Source: Girardinichthys multiradiatus (Eukaryota > Chordata > Actinopteri > Cyprinodontiformes > Goodeidae). From it: DNA of 64,000 nt. The notes below the pieces were generated by a model that was not told the DNA's origin, made no database searches, and saw only the letters and a program-made list of their open reading frames with translations. Below, piece after piece: positions 11,790 through 22,350 of this stretch. The stretch lies in NCBI RefSeq assembly GCF_021462225.1, contig NC_061811.1:4547163-4611162 (forward strand), read 5' to 3'. Each line of letters begins with the position of its first letter. The first letter of the stretch is position 1. A program made the position numbers and the translations under genes.

Positions 11790-12160
11790 TATTTCTTTGG
11801 AATTTTTGTGACTGACCAACACAAGGTGCTGTTGGTAGCACTGCTGCCAGGCAGCAAGAAGGTTTGGGTTCAGATCCTGGACTGGGGTGTTCCAGCATTT
11901 GAGTTTGCTTGTTCTGCCTGTGGATGTGTGGGTTGTCTTTGGGTACTCTGTCTTCCTCCCACAGTCCAAAAACATGCATGTAAAGTCAATTTGTTTGTCT
12001 AAATGGACCAAGCATGCATGGTCATCTCTCCTGTGGGTCTTTGTGTTATTCTGTGATGGACTGAAACCTGTCCAGAGTGCACCCTGCCTCTCGCCTAATA
12101 ACCACTGGGGATAAGCACAAGCCCCCTCCCCCATCACTCTGAGAAGGAATAAATGAGTAG
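11790..12160 (+). mobile_element. SINE-type repeat with tRNA-like B-box
   Basis: The head contains gtagcactgctgccaggcag and then gggttcagatcctgg, close to the RNA polymerase III B-box GGTTCGAATCC. The body has tgtgtgggttg, gggtactctg, tcctcccacagtcc and cctgtccagagtgcaccctg, and the end has ggggataagcac followed by an A/T-rich tail. All of these are hallmarks of a widespread fish interspersed repeat. Other copies or fragments lie at 10,026 (-), 47,080 (-), 48,605 (+) and 51,300 (-). The 157-codon frame on the minus strand is an accident of this repeat. Confidence 0.6.
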
Positions 12161-12164
12161 AGAC

Positions 12165-12235
12165 CAGAGGTGTCCATCTTCAGGACTCTAGAACCTTCAT
12201 GTTTTTGATGCTCACTTCAACACACCGTGCATGAG
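12165..12235. repeat. foldback repeat fragment
   Basis: The motifs caggactctag and caacacaccgtgcatgaga match one arm of the palindromic repeat at 586-805. Confidence 0.4.
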
Positions 12236-13010
12236 AATTAAGTCAATATTTTGTGGAATTATTTTTCATTGCAAATATAGCTGCACGTTTTTGGGATCTG
12301 TTCTTCCCAGCTTTGCACATCTGAAAGGTGAAGCTCGTTTCTTTGTTAACCTCTCCCTGTCTTCAGTGTTTGACTTTTATGTTAAGAGCATTGCTGACCA
12401 GTCATTGTTATGATTTGTGTGCTTGAGTTTTCTGATGCAATGCTGCAGCAGCAACTAGTCACACAGTTGGGTGTCCTCCACATTACAATGGTACAGGAGT
12501 CACTGTCAAGATTTAATAATGGTGAGCTTGCACAATATGACATGTTTAAGTCCTGTAAGATTTTTGAAATCCCAGTATGTGCCAGGCTTAATAGTTGCCC
12601 TGTTCATGGGTTCTCCCACTAAAGCTCTGGATCTCTGCAGGGTTGTTTGGTAAATGCTCACCTTGAGCATTTGTTTTTCCAATTTAGAAAATGACATGTT
12701 TAAAACAGACATCTAATGTCTTCACTGAACAGCTACATTTATACTGAGATTCAATTAGCCATAGGTGGAGTCTAATGACGTGACGTCTGAAAGCAGTTGG
12801 TTGCTAAATCTGTTATTAAGGGGTCTCTGAGTAAAGGGTTTGAAAACAAATGCATGCAACATCTTTTGGAGTTACATTTGTAAAAAAAAGTCTGTAAACT
12901 TTGTATTACTTTCCCCCCACTTGACATAAGTTAAGAACCTGAAGTTTGTTATCTTAAAGTGACAAAATGTGAAAAAGCATTTGCAAATACTTCTGCAATA
13001 TACTGTATAT
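12236..13010 (+). mobile_element. decayed Tc1-like family E copy
   Basis: The left part carries atatagctgcacgttttt and ccagctttgcacatctga, typical of this family's transposase-derived region. The right part carries tttatactgagattcaatt, ggtggagtctaatgac and gtgacaaaatgtgaaaaag leading into the terminal repeat. There are many substitutions and no usable frame. The middle is strongly diverged. Confidence 0.5.
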
Positions 13011-14094
13011 ACTGGCATGCTTGCATACACATACACATAGAATAAACACGCTGATCCAGTGCCGTCAACATCTACAGTAAACAAATCATGCACACAGACC
13101 GTACAGAAATACAGATTACCCACACATGTACATTCCCATCACAAATCCACCAATGCTGTATAAACATCAAGCGCTTTTACTGCAAATGTGTAACTCAATA
13201 TCCAGACACGGACACGTGGTAAAGATCAATCAATTTTTGGTATTTATTATATGTATGTATTGCACTAAAAGTCTTTAGCTGCTGAATGAAATGCAAAGAA
13301 TGGACATTATATTCATGGGTATGAGATCACATAAAAGCAAAACCATATTCAGCACTCTTCCTAAATACCTAGGAGGGAGGGTTGCTGTTACTGCCATTGG
13401 CTTGATTAAATCATGCCCATATTCCTTTCTTGATTGTATGGATGGAGAGAAAACACACAGACAGGCAGAACGGCCCTAATGAAACATCATAGGCATGCCT
13501 ATTACAGATACTCTGCCTTAAACACAAATTCCCTATGCAGTTATTTGTTTTCATCCATCAGTATTCATTATTCGAGTGAACATATCATTGAAGTACAGCT
13601 ATTGATCCCATATTAAAAGCCATTGTTATATTTCTATTCATCTGTGAGTCAGTTGAGGCAAAAAGGAAGGGTGACCAAATGTCATGGTGACAACATGGAG
13701 CATTGTCAAAGGTAGCTTTATCGATCAAGATAGACAGAGAGAGGGAGAAGCGAGATATTTCTGCAGGACCCCAACCGTCTGACATTTTAGAAAAGCTGTC
13801 CTTTTTATTTTCTCACCATCTATTGTTGCACACAGAGACCACAAAGGCCTTGATGCAGACAATGTGAGCTGTGGTCTTCACACCCACCAAAGACAGTGAG
13901 CAGCTTTTGATGTAGCTCTGTTTAAAAGGGGAGTCTTGTTCATTAAATTTATCTGTGGTAATTTTTATAGTTCACACACTGTGCTTCTCAGAAGGTGGCC
14001 CAAGCATTGTGTGGGGTTTTTGCTTTGACATTTTAAAGGCCCTGCTGTCATATGGTGTCAATGGTTTATCTGAAACACAATGTGGACGGTGGTT
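13011..14094. other. non-coding stretch, no gene seen
   Basis: Unique-looking AT-rich sequence. I see no coding frame or recognised repeat. Confidence 0.35.
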
Positions 14095-14355
14095 CCACAG
14101 TCTGCTAAGTGTCCAATTATGTTGCCAGGCATGTTCAGTGATTCCTTACGCAACTTAGAAGACTCCGAAACACTCCCAGTGGGATCTCTCTTCTTGTCTT
14201 TTCAGGCTCAGATCCAAATGAAAGCAAATGGTTGAAGAACTTAAGCTGCACACAGGCTGCTCTACCAAAGCTGAACTGCCACCAAAAGTCTCAGACTCCA
14301 AGAACAACACAATCAGGGCAGTACAATGCCTGAGTGTGTTGACATTGAGAAGGAC
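14095..14355. repeat. unclassified dispersed repeat, copy 1
   Basis: Bases 14,095-14,355 align with 19,800-20,060 in the same orientation. Shared blocks include tctgctaag, caacttagaagactc, gatccaaa-aa-gcaaatggt, gctgaactgccac-aaaagtctcagact and caat-agggc. Both copies keep a minus-strand frame sharing SETF-GSSAL-EQP, but with too little else to name a protein. The family is unidentified. Confidence 0.5.
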
Positions 14356-15029
14356 TGCAGTGCACACAAACACACCAGATTTAAACTTTGACCTACTTTA
14401 TTTGTCTTTTTCTGCAGTTCAATGTTACAAATCTGCTTGATAGACTTTTAGGTCGACACCAAGATATTTTAAAATATCGTTTTCATGACCTGGACAGTTG
14501 TTATGCCGCAAAAAAAAAAAAAAAGGTTTCATATGAATACCTGTCAGTATATGTCAATGTTTCTCATCTGAATGATTTTTCTTTGCAAATATAGAAACAC
14601 AGGAAGCTTTGAGTATTCCATCATTAGTCAAAAATGTAAATATTGAATAATATGTGAAACCGTAGATATGTCTCTGTCTTTTTGTTAAATAGTGTAAACA
14701 GCCCCAGAAATTAGATAGCATTTTAACTACATTAAATTTTAGACATTTTTGCTCACTCTGGTATGAGGAGTGTCATAGAAGAAAGAAATCAGAATCCAGT
14801 TTTTTCATTGGCTGTCTAAATTCACATATATCTCAAAGTACCCCTAGTCCACGTCTGATTGTTTGATCAGCCCCTCCTGACGACTCCTCGCACAGAAGTT
14901 CAGGCTGCCAAGATGTAAGAGCTGTGCTACCTTCCATGGAGTAAAATAAACCCATTATAAGTCTTTGCTTTACTGGGTCAGAGCCAGGACTGATCACCCT
15001 GTTGGATTTTGTAGGGACAATTTGCTTTT
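14356..15029. other. non-coding stretch, no gene seen
   Basis: Contains a 15-base A-run near 14,510. No gene or recognised repeat. Confidence 0.35.
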
Positions 15030-15034
15030 GATTG

Positions 15035-15725
15035 TGTCAGATCCTGGTCATTTTGCCTGCTACTAACCCTTTTTCACCAGAAGGGGCGTTAGGAGCTGAA
15101 GGAACAGGGTGGTCAGGTGTTTCGCATGTTGTCATCAGTTGGACGACTATAAGAGGGAGGCGAGCCAGTACTTTGACGCCTGAGTGTTTTGCCTCTTCGT
15201 GGTATTCAACCTGGCCAATTTCATGGTTTTGAGAAGTTTGCATCTCTGAGAAGACTCTGTTTTTTTCCTTTGACTAATAGTCTGTTTTTTTGTCTCAGGT
15301 TACCCAAGCCTCGTTCGTTAAGAGATCTCAGGAGAACTTTCTAACAGTTTAAGGACTCTGGATTCTCGCTTTTTTCCCCGCTGGCAGCTGGATCAGACGT
15401 TTGCTTCACAGCTTCAGGCGAACCCTGTCCACCCTCTTCCGTACCTCTCAGGACTACCTTGCTCCGACGGTGCAGTGTTGCTCGCTGCCCCTCCAGGATC
15501 TCAACCTCTCTCCCTGGTGGACCTAACTCAAACTGACGTAAGCTCTCTCGTAGAGTACTTTTTAAGGTTTCTGTTGTGGTGTCTTACCTGCGTTCGTTTT
15601 CTCTTGCAGTCGCTCAGCAGCCTCTGTTTCCAGTACCTGGTTCCGCAAATAAAGCTTCTGAAACGCTTCTCTGTTTAATCGTGTTTTTCTGCATGTGGGT
15701 CAAGTCGGCCATCAACAATATGACA
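15035..15725 (+). mobile_element. solo LTR, plus orientation
   Basis: The element begins TGTCAG and ends ATGACA, giving perfect TGTCA/TGACA inverted ends. It is flanked by gattg (15,030-15,034) and gatta (15,726-15,730), a 5-bp target duplication with one mismatch. A TATA-like box (actataagaggg, about 15,149) lies in the expected place, and a poly(A) signal AATAAA lies near 15,647. The length is 691 bp. Internal retroviral-type genes are absent, so this is probably a solo LTR left by recombination. It resembles the inverse copy at 38,709-39,432. Confidence 0.65.
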
Positions 15726-15879
15726 GATTACATTGGAGTATTTTGTGTGAAGTTCCTGCAAGATTTTGATTGTTTTTCTTCCACGCTTTGGACATGTAAT
15801 CCAACATCACCTATTAACTTTTTAGATGCATTTCTCTTTGTATCTAACAATCTGGTTGAGAACCAACAACTGACAATCC

Positions 15880-16980
15880 TGTTTATGTTTTGATTTTCTT
15901 CTTTGTGTATTAAGACATTTTCCTCGCTATTTGTTATGTTCTTGTTACGGTTTGCAAGATATAGGACCCCAGAATGCAGACCAGAAGGCAGCATGACGGT
16001 AAGTGCAAAGGATTTAATAACAAAAAACTCACTCACTACAGGAGGCAGGAACAAAACAAATGGGCAGGAAAGACAGGCATGGCATGATCAAAAAAAACAA
16101 GACTTGGTTTGAGAAGACATGATCAGAGAAAAATGTTTCCGCGATGACTAACTGAACAAGTGTGTGTATATATGGAGTGAAAACCAGGTGGAGTAAGGAG
16201 ACAGATTAACTTGGAGCAGGTGAACCGAATAAACTTAATTAACAGAACAAAACGTGGCTGGAGCAAAACAGAGACTCTTGAACACAAACTAGAAAAACAT
16301 GAAGCAAAAGCATAACCAGATCCGAAAACCAAACTAGACAAAACATGAACAAGACGACAAAACAAAAGCATGACCAGGCAAATAAACAGAAACATGATTC
16401 AAAACTTGAACTGTTAATAAGACCAACAAAAACCCAGAAACCAAAAACCAAACAACCCCAAATCATAACAGTTCTTGCCTTCTTTAGTTCATATCCCTAT
16501 GCCCATTATTGTTAGGTGTTTCCTTATAGTTAATTTTGTTTGTATTTTATTCTAGTGATCTTTTACATCTAGTTATTCCTGTTTGAATTCTGTTAGATAC
16601 TCCCTTCGGTTTCTTTGTGTTTCTGTTCAGCTCTGTTCGTGTTAATCAGTCTCTTCCCTTCAGCATCTTCTTCTATCTCTGCCTCAGCTGAAACTCATTT
16701 GTTCTGTTTGGCTTATCTGTTTTTGTTGTCACTTTCCTTCCCCACCTCAGTATTTAAGCCCTTGACTTTTGTCCATTCACTGCTGGATTCTTCCGTTTAC
16801 TGTATGTTCTCAATTGCTCCATCACCCCTGCCTGTTTTCCCTATGCTGGTTCTATGATCTGTTTACTTCGGATCAACATAGTAAGTTCTGTTAAGGTCAT
16901 TATTAAAATACTCATTGCTTCATCCCTCTGCCTCTGGATCTGCATTTGGGTCCTTCCTAAAACCAAACATAATTTGTGTT
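15880..16980 (+). mobile_element. older LTR-like repeat split by an insertion
   Basis: The flanks of the insertion at 15,943-16,470 read as one continuous repeat. The second half has tatttaagcccttgac (TATA-like) near 16,752, then ttattaaaatactc and a terminal ctgcatttgggtccttcc, an order typical of Gypsy-type LTRs. Similar stretches lie at 62,814-63,050 and, weakly, at 23,330-23,640. Boundaries are approximate and no coding region is visible. Confidence 0.4.
15943..16470 (-). mobile_element. solo LTR with perfect 5-bp target duplication
   Basis: The ends are TGTTAC (15,943) and CATAACA (16,470), inverted TGTTA/TAACA, 528 bp apart. The flanking 5-mers are identical: GTTCT at 15,938-15,942 and at 16,471-16,475. 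Read on the minus strand it has a TATA-like stretch (ccatatatacac) and a downstream ttattaaatcc poly(A)-like motif, so transcription would run leftward. No internal genes remain. It landed inside an older LTR-like repeat. Confidence 0.75.
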
Positions 16981-17274
16981 GAGGCTTTCCCGGTAGTTGA
17001 GTGGTGGGTTGGAGAATCTGAATTCATGCTCCTTTTTAAATTAAAGTACATAGTTTAAAGGTAGGCCTCCCCTTGGGCAATTTTGAACTTTCAATTCCTC
17101 TGTCATAAACTTTCCATTTTTAGTAATATTAAGTGTAGAGTGGAATTAATGAAGTGTTTTTGCCTTTAGATTTGTTTGTTTATTTAATTCTTTGGCTCAG
17201 TCCAATCACACCTTCTCACACTCTTGCATTACTGCCTTTCATTTCAGTGGTATGGGAAGACATGGCACAGTAAC
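16981..17274. other. non-coding stretch, no gene seen
   Basis: Nothing recognised apart from AT-rich sequence. Confidence 0.3.
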
Positions 17275-17445
17275 AAAATAACACATTTGATCACCAGCTA
17301 AGCCAGGCTGCCACAATGTTTTGGACGAGTGCCACAGCTCACACATGCAATGCATGTGTGGAAGTTCTACAGCACTGATGCATATACTATTCAAATATCG
17401 CAGCCATTATCCAACTTTTATATTACTTCATTTCAAGCTAAGCCA
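17275..17445. repeat. unclassified dispersed repeat, copy 1 of 3
   Basis: Shares tttgatcaccagcta and aggctgccac with 63,325-63,470. It also shares the order of a ccacac/gcatat-type block and tactattcaaat with 36,190-36,310. The family is unknown; similarity was judged by eye. Confidence 0.35.
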
Positions 17446-17835
17446 TGTCTGCTCTGACAAAGATTGACCCTCCTTGCATACCAGATGCTTACAAAATGAC
17501 ATTGAAACTGATTTCTTCCTCTTCTTTCTGACTAATTCAGCAAATAAATATCTCAGCAGTCAAAGGGCAGTAAAATTTAATTCCCCTCAGTTGATCCCTA
17601 TACAAATAATAACATAAAATGGTGACGTTACAACAAAATGATCCAACCCCATCCTAAAGAAGCACAACACTGAATTCTACATCCTTGATTCCCATGCACA
17701 GGCACTATTCAGATCCGAAGCACTTCAAAAAAAAAAACCACACCTATTTTAAAGACTTGAAAGGATTTGATGTTCATCAAAATCCCCTTCCTTTCCTAAC
17801 ATTCCTGCCAATGAAACATGTTTTTTCAAAATGCT
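17446..17835. other. non-coding stretch, no gene seen
   Basis: AT-rich, with no recognised gene or repeat. Confidence 0.3.
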
Positions 17836-17997
17836 TACAGTACAGACCAAAAATTTGGACACACCTCATTCAAAGAGTTTTCTTTATTTTCATGACTATG
17901 AATATTGTAGCTTCACACTGAAGGCATCAAAACTATGAATTAACACATGTTGAATAATATACTGAATAAAAAAGATTGAAACAACTGAATATATGTC

Positions 17998-19001
17998 TTA
18001 TATTCTAGGTTCTTCAAAGTAGCCACCCTTTGCTTTGATTACTGCTCCACACACTCTTGGTATTCTGTTGATGAGCTTCAAGAGGTAGTCACCTGAAATG
18101 GTTTTCCAACAGTCTTGAAGGAGTTCCCAGAGATGCTTAGCACTTGTTGGCCCTTTTGCCTTCACTCTGCGGTCCAACTCACCCCAAACCATCTCGATTG
18201 GGTTCAGATCCGGTGACTGTGGAGGCCAGGTCATCTGGCGCAGCACCCCATCACTCTCCTTCTTGGTCAAATAGCCCTTACACAGCCTGGAGGTGTGTTT
18301 GGGGTCATTATCCTGTTGAAAAATAAATGATGGTCCAACTAAACGCAAACTGGATGGAATAGCATGCCACTGCAAGATGCTGTGGTAGCCATGCTGGTTC
18401 AGTATGCCTTCAATTTTGAATAAATCCCCAACTGTGTCACCAGCAAAGCACCCCCACACCATCACACCTCCTCCTCCATGCTTCACGGTGGAAACCAAGC
18501 ATGTAGAGTCCACCCGTTCACCTCTTCTGCGCTGCATAAAGACACGGTGGTTGGAACCAAAGATCTCAAACTTGGACTCATCAGACCAAAGCACAGATTT
18601 CCACTGGTCTAATGTCCATTCCTTGTGTTCTTTAGCCCAAACAAGTCTCTTCTGCTTGTTGCCTGTCCTCAGCACTGGTTTCCTAGCAGCTATTTTACCA
18701 TGAAGGCCTGATTCACATAGTCTCCTCTTAACAGTTGTTCTAGAGATGTGTCTGCTGCTAGAACTCTGTGTGGCATTGACCTGTTCTCTAATCTGAGCTG
18801 CTGTTAACCTGCGATTTCTGAGGCTGGTGACTCGGATGAACTTATTGTTCGCAGCAGAGGTGACTCTTGGTCTCCCTTTCCTGCGACTGCACTTGGGGAC
18901 ACTTTCAAAGTTTTCCCAATTATTCGGACTGACTGACCTTCATTTCTTAAAGTAATGATGGCCACTCATTTTTCTTGACTTAGCTGCTTTTTTCTTGCCA
19001 T
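17998..19001 (-). pseudogene. Tc1-like transposase (DD38E), copy 2
   Basis: The expected ATG at 19,001 opens MARKKQLSQEK and then hits TGA (18,966-18,968), the same position as in copy 1. A deletion of roughly 47 bases near 18,884 removes part of the DNA-binding domain. From about 18,675 the frame is open to TAA at 17,998. That part holds the first Asp in WSDESKFEIFG, the second in FQQDNDPKH and the Glu in SPDLNPIEMVWGE. The second Asp and the Glu are separated by 38 residues. The C-terminus ends GGYFEEPRI. The catalytic core is intact but the N-terminus is destroyed. Confidence 0.8.
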
Positions 19002-19281
19002 AATACAAATTCTGATAGTCTATTCTTTAGGACTATCAGCTGTGTACTGTATCCACCTCCTGCACAACACAACTTATGGTCCCAACCCCATTTATAAGGC
19101 TTGAAATCCCACTTATTAAACCTGACAAGGCACACCTGTGAAGTGAAAACCATTTCAGGTGATGATCTCTTGAAGCTCAACAGAATGCCAAGAGTGTGCG
19201 GAGCACTAATCAAAGCAAAAGGTGGCTACTTTGAAGAACCTGGAATATAAGACATATTTTCAGTTGTTTCACACATTTTTA

Positions 19282-19348
19282 CCCGGTCGCGGGGGGGCCC
19301 CCGCTACCCGGTCCTGGATAAGCGGAAGACGACGAACGAACGAACGAA
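19282..19348 (+). mobile_element. 67-bp retroelement tail nested in the Tc1 terminal region
   Basis: This insert carries ggtcctggataagcggaaga and a short CGAA/GAAC repeat tail. It matches the 3' tail of the SINE-type repeats seen elsewhere (ggataagc motif). A 12-bp duplication, cacacattttta, flanks it at 19,270-19,281 and 19,349-19,360. That is the signature of target-primed reverse transcription with extreme 5' truncation. Copy 1 of the host transposon lacks it. Confidence 0.7.
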
Positions 19349-19494
19349 CACACATTTTTATTCAGTATATAATTCCACATGTGTTAATTCATAATTTTGA
19401 TGCCTTCAGTGTGAAGCTACAATATTCATAGTCATGAAAATAAAGACAACTCTTTGAATGAGAAGGAGTGTCCAAACTTTTGGTGTGTACTGTA

Positions 19495-19799
19495 CATACA
19501 TGACATGGTAGGAAACAGTGTGACAGCAGTTTTAGTGGTTGAATCCCTTGATTCAGAAAAATCTAAGGATTTAAACCAAACGATTTTTTCCTGAAACCAT
19601 AAATTGAAGTGTTAATTTAAGTGTTTATTCTAAATAAAGTCGAAGTATATCCTATCGTAATTATATAAAAATCTCCATTTTGTTCTTTAAATAAACAATA
19701 AAGATTGCTCAATGTATGGTCAAGAATTCAACCCTCAGATTAAATGTGTTGACAGATTATGAAACGGATTGGTTAATAAAAAATATAGTTTATAGCAGT
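19495..19799. other. non-coding stretch, no gene seen
   Basis: AT-rich, with nothing recognised. Confidence 0.3.
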
Positions 19800-20075
19800 T
19801 TAATCTGCTAAGGGTTGCAATTTGGTTACTAACTATATTGAGCAATTCTTTCCACAACTTAGAAGACTCAGACATTCCCTGTCTTTTCCTTCTTTTCTTT
19901 ACATGATCAGATCCAAATAAAGGCAAATGGTCAAAAAACCATTTGCCAAAAAAAGAGGCATAGAAAGGCTGCTCCATCAAAGCTGAACTGCCACAAAAAG
20001 TCTCAGACTGCAGCAACATCGCAATAAGGGCTGGACACTGCCCAAAGGTGTTGCTCAAATATAGAGTGTGCAGCT
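19800..20075. repeat. unclassified dispersed repeat, copy 2
   Basis: Homologous to 14,095-14,355 in the same orientation (see that entry). It differs by an internal stretch that forms a 10-bp hairpin at 19,922-19,947. A minus-strand frame of 107 codons spans it, but the similarity between copies is that of a decayed repeat rather than a conserved host exon. Confidence 0.5.
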
Positions 20076-21199
20076 TTCAGTAAGGCAGCTTAGAAGGTGT
20101 GAAGGTTTTCTCCGTGCCTGACTTATATAGGTAATTTACAAAAATACACGCTATCTCTTTGTTTGGCTAAAATCATCTTGCATTAAAGCAGTCCAGATCA
20201 AAATATTGTGTCATACAATATTATCATCAGTGCTGCTCCACATCACCAGCCTTGCTGTTAAATTAGCGCTGCTGTTTCTCTACTTCCCAGGATGTTTATC
20301 TGTTGCTAGGGCTGGAAAATCTCCACATTCATTACTTTGCACCAAGTAGACACAGAAAGGAGATTAGCTAGATTTTCCGATCTGTGAAATGATCTTACAC
20401 TGCAAGACTCCTACGGGTAGGGCACTAAAGACATTCAGCATTCCTGAGTGGGGTCTATGTGTATTAAGCCATTTTCATGCTAGCCTGTAGTTCTCAGCAG
20501 GTTGGTGCCAGGACAAGAGTACTGCTCCATCCTGAGTGGGCTTGATATAAATCAGGCTCCAAGCTTTTACATCTAATCTTGTGTCATAATGATGATACTG
20601 AAACTTCAACCATCACAGCAGGTAACGTTAAGGCTCTTGCCATACACAGATGTCTATGGCAAGATGTAATCAAATCAAGTACCAGCATCTGGATCAAATA
20701 ACCCCAGTGTCCAAGTACCAAAGACTGCAGTTTCCTTGAGTTGCCACTTGAAGCTCACTCCAAAAAGCAATTCAATCAGCCATGGACCCTCATGCTGAAA
20801 TGCCCATCTCTGCAGCCAATACAAACACTTCAGATTTTATTTGATTTTTTTTTTGTATGATCTGTTCCCACATCTTACCTTTCACTCAGGAATGTATTGA
20901 TCTTAAAGATAAAATTATAACCACCATTTGCATCTACTTAAAGAAATGCCATAGAAAATCTTTGACTTTAAATGCAACCAAGTTCACTGAATATTTTGAA
21001 AATTGTGAAATATGTAAGCTAAGTATGAAAAAATTTACATTGCACTTTATTGAATTTTTACTTAAAACACTTGCTCCCAATTATACGTTAATGTGTGCAT
21101 TTTAAAACCCAGGATGTTCTGTCTTAAAAAAATAAGAGCAGTTGAACACATAGGCAGTATTTAAGTTTGGATTGTAGTTTATCAACTTGCCACATGCAA
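20076..21199. other. single-copy-looking stretch, no gene seen
   Basis: Moderate GC to about 20,830, then AT-rich. No gene or repeat recognised. It could hold conserved non-coding sequence, which only an alignment to other fish could show. Confidence 0.3.
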
Positions 21200-22350
21200 T
21201 GCCTTCATACGTCTTTGAACTTTTCAAAATGTTTTATGTTACAAGCACAAATATCAATGTCATTTATTTGAATATTATGCAATAGACCAATTGATTGCAG
21301 GGCATTGTTGGGAAATGCAACAAAAATAATATGCTTCTATATAGCATATTATTCCTGTTGCATCCCTTTCTTGATTTAGAAGTGTCTCTATTCTGATTTA
21401 TAAATTAAATTAAGTCTGGATTTTGACTAGGCCAGTCTAACACAGCTTTGATCTAAACCATTCCATTGTAGCTCTGGCTGTATGTTTAGGTTCGATGTCC
21501 TGGTGGAAGGTGAACTTCAGTTGCCTTTTACAGAACAGGTGTTTTTTTAAGGATATATTCATCTTCCCATTTTCTTGAACGAACTCCAATGTCCCTACTG
21601 AAGAAAAACATCTTCACAGCACTATGCTTTATCGTTTGAAAGGTTTCTCATTCATGTGCAGTGAAAATGTATCTCCACACAGTGTTATGAATGTAAGTCA
21701 AATATTCAGGTTGAAAATATGACTTCTTCTGGCTTTCATTCAACAAGCTCTTTTTGTTTCAACTCTTTAATAGAGGGCAAATTTATGGAGTGCAGGATAG
21801 GGGGCCTGTGGACAAACCTTCCCGAGCTGTGGATCCCTGCATCTCCTCCAGTGTTACAATGAGCCTCTGTCTAGATAGGTTTGCAGCTCTGCCATCCCCT
21901 TTCAATTTTCAAATGATGGATTTAACAGGGTCTGCGAGATGTTCAACACTTGGGATACTGTTTTATAACCTAACCCTGCTTTAAACTGCTCATAAACCTA
22001 TTCATGACCTATCTGCTTTGTTCCTTGCTCTTCATGATGCTGTTTGTCCATTAATGTTTTCTTAAAACCTTTGTGGCCTTCACAGAATTGCTGGATTTAT
22101 ACTATAAATTACAGACAGATGGTCTATTAATTAGCACACATTTCAAGGCATGTGGTTGCACAATATTTTATTTAGGGGTATTAGAGTGAAAAACTGAATT
22201 CAAATCTAGTGTTCCCCTTTCAGATTTCATTTTACAAAAACATAAAAAAATAATTCTGTTTGTCACATAAAATCTTGTAGTCTATGTCTGTAATATGTCG
22301 AATGTGTAAAAACGTTCATGGGTGTAAATAATTTTGCGATGTGAAGTTTA
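21200..22350 (+). mobile_element. decayed Tc1-like family E copy
   Basis: The motifs tgactaggccagtctaacac, ccattccattgtagctctgg and gtcctggtggaaggtgaac occur in order. They are followed by the region around 21,960 (ttataacctaaccctgcttt) and the right-end block at 22,260-22,350. This is a reverse-complement-type transposase remnant of a widespread fish Tc1-like family, with many stops. It contains an imperfect 19-bp hairpin at 21,317-21,361. Confidence 0.6.

Larger units (their letters stand above)
17838..19492 (-). mobile_element. Tc1-like family A (DD38E type), copy 2
   Basis: The left end is CAGTACAGACC (17,838) and the right end GGTGTGTACTG (19,492), with TA duplications at 17,836-17,837 and 19,493-19,494. 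Long subterminal inverted repeats carry the same cttcacactg and catgactatgaat blocks as copy 1. The element is 1,655 bp, including a 67-bp later insertion in the right terminal region. Both ends are intact, so it could in principle be mobilised by an active relative. Its own transposase is broken. Confidence 0.9.

Noticed and set aside
11664..12137. 157-codon minus-strand frame
   Set aside because: It runs antisense through a SINE-type repeat; equivalent sequence in other copies is full of stops.
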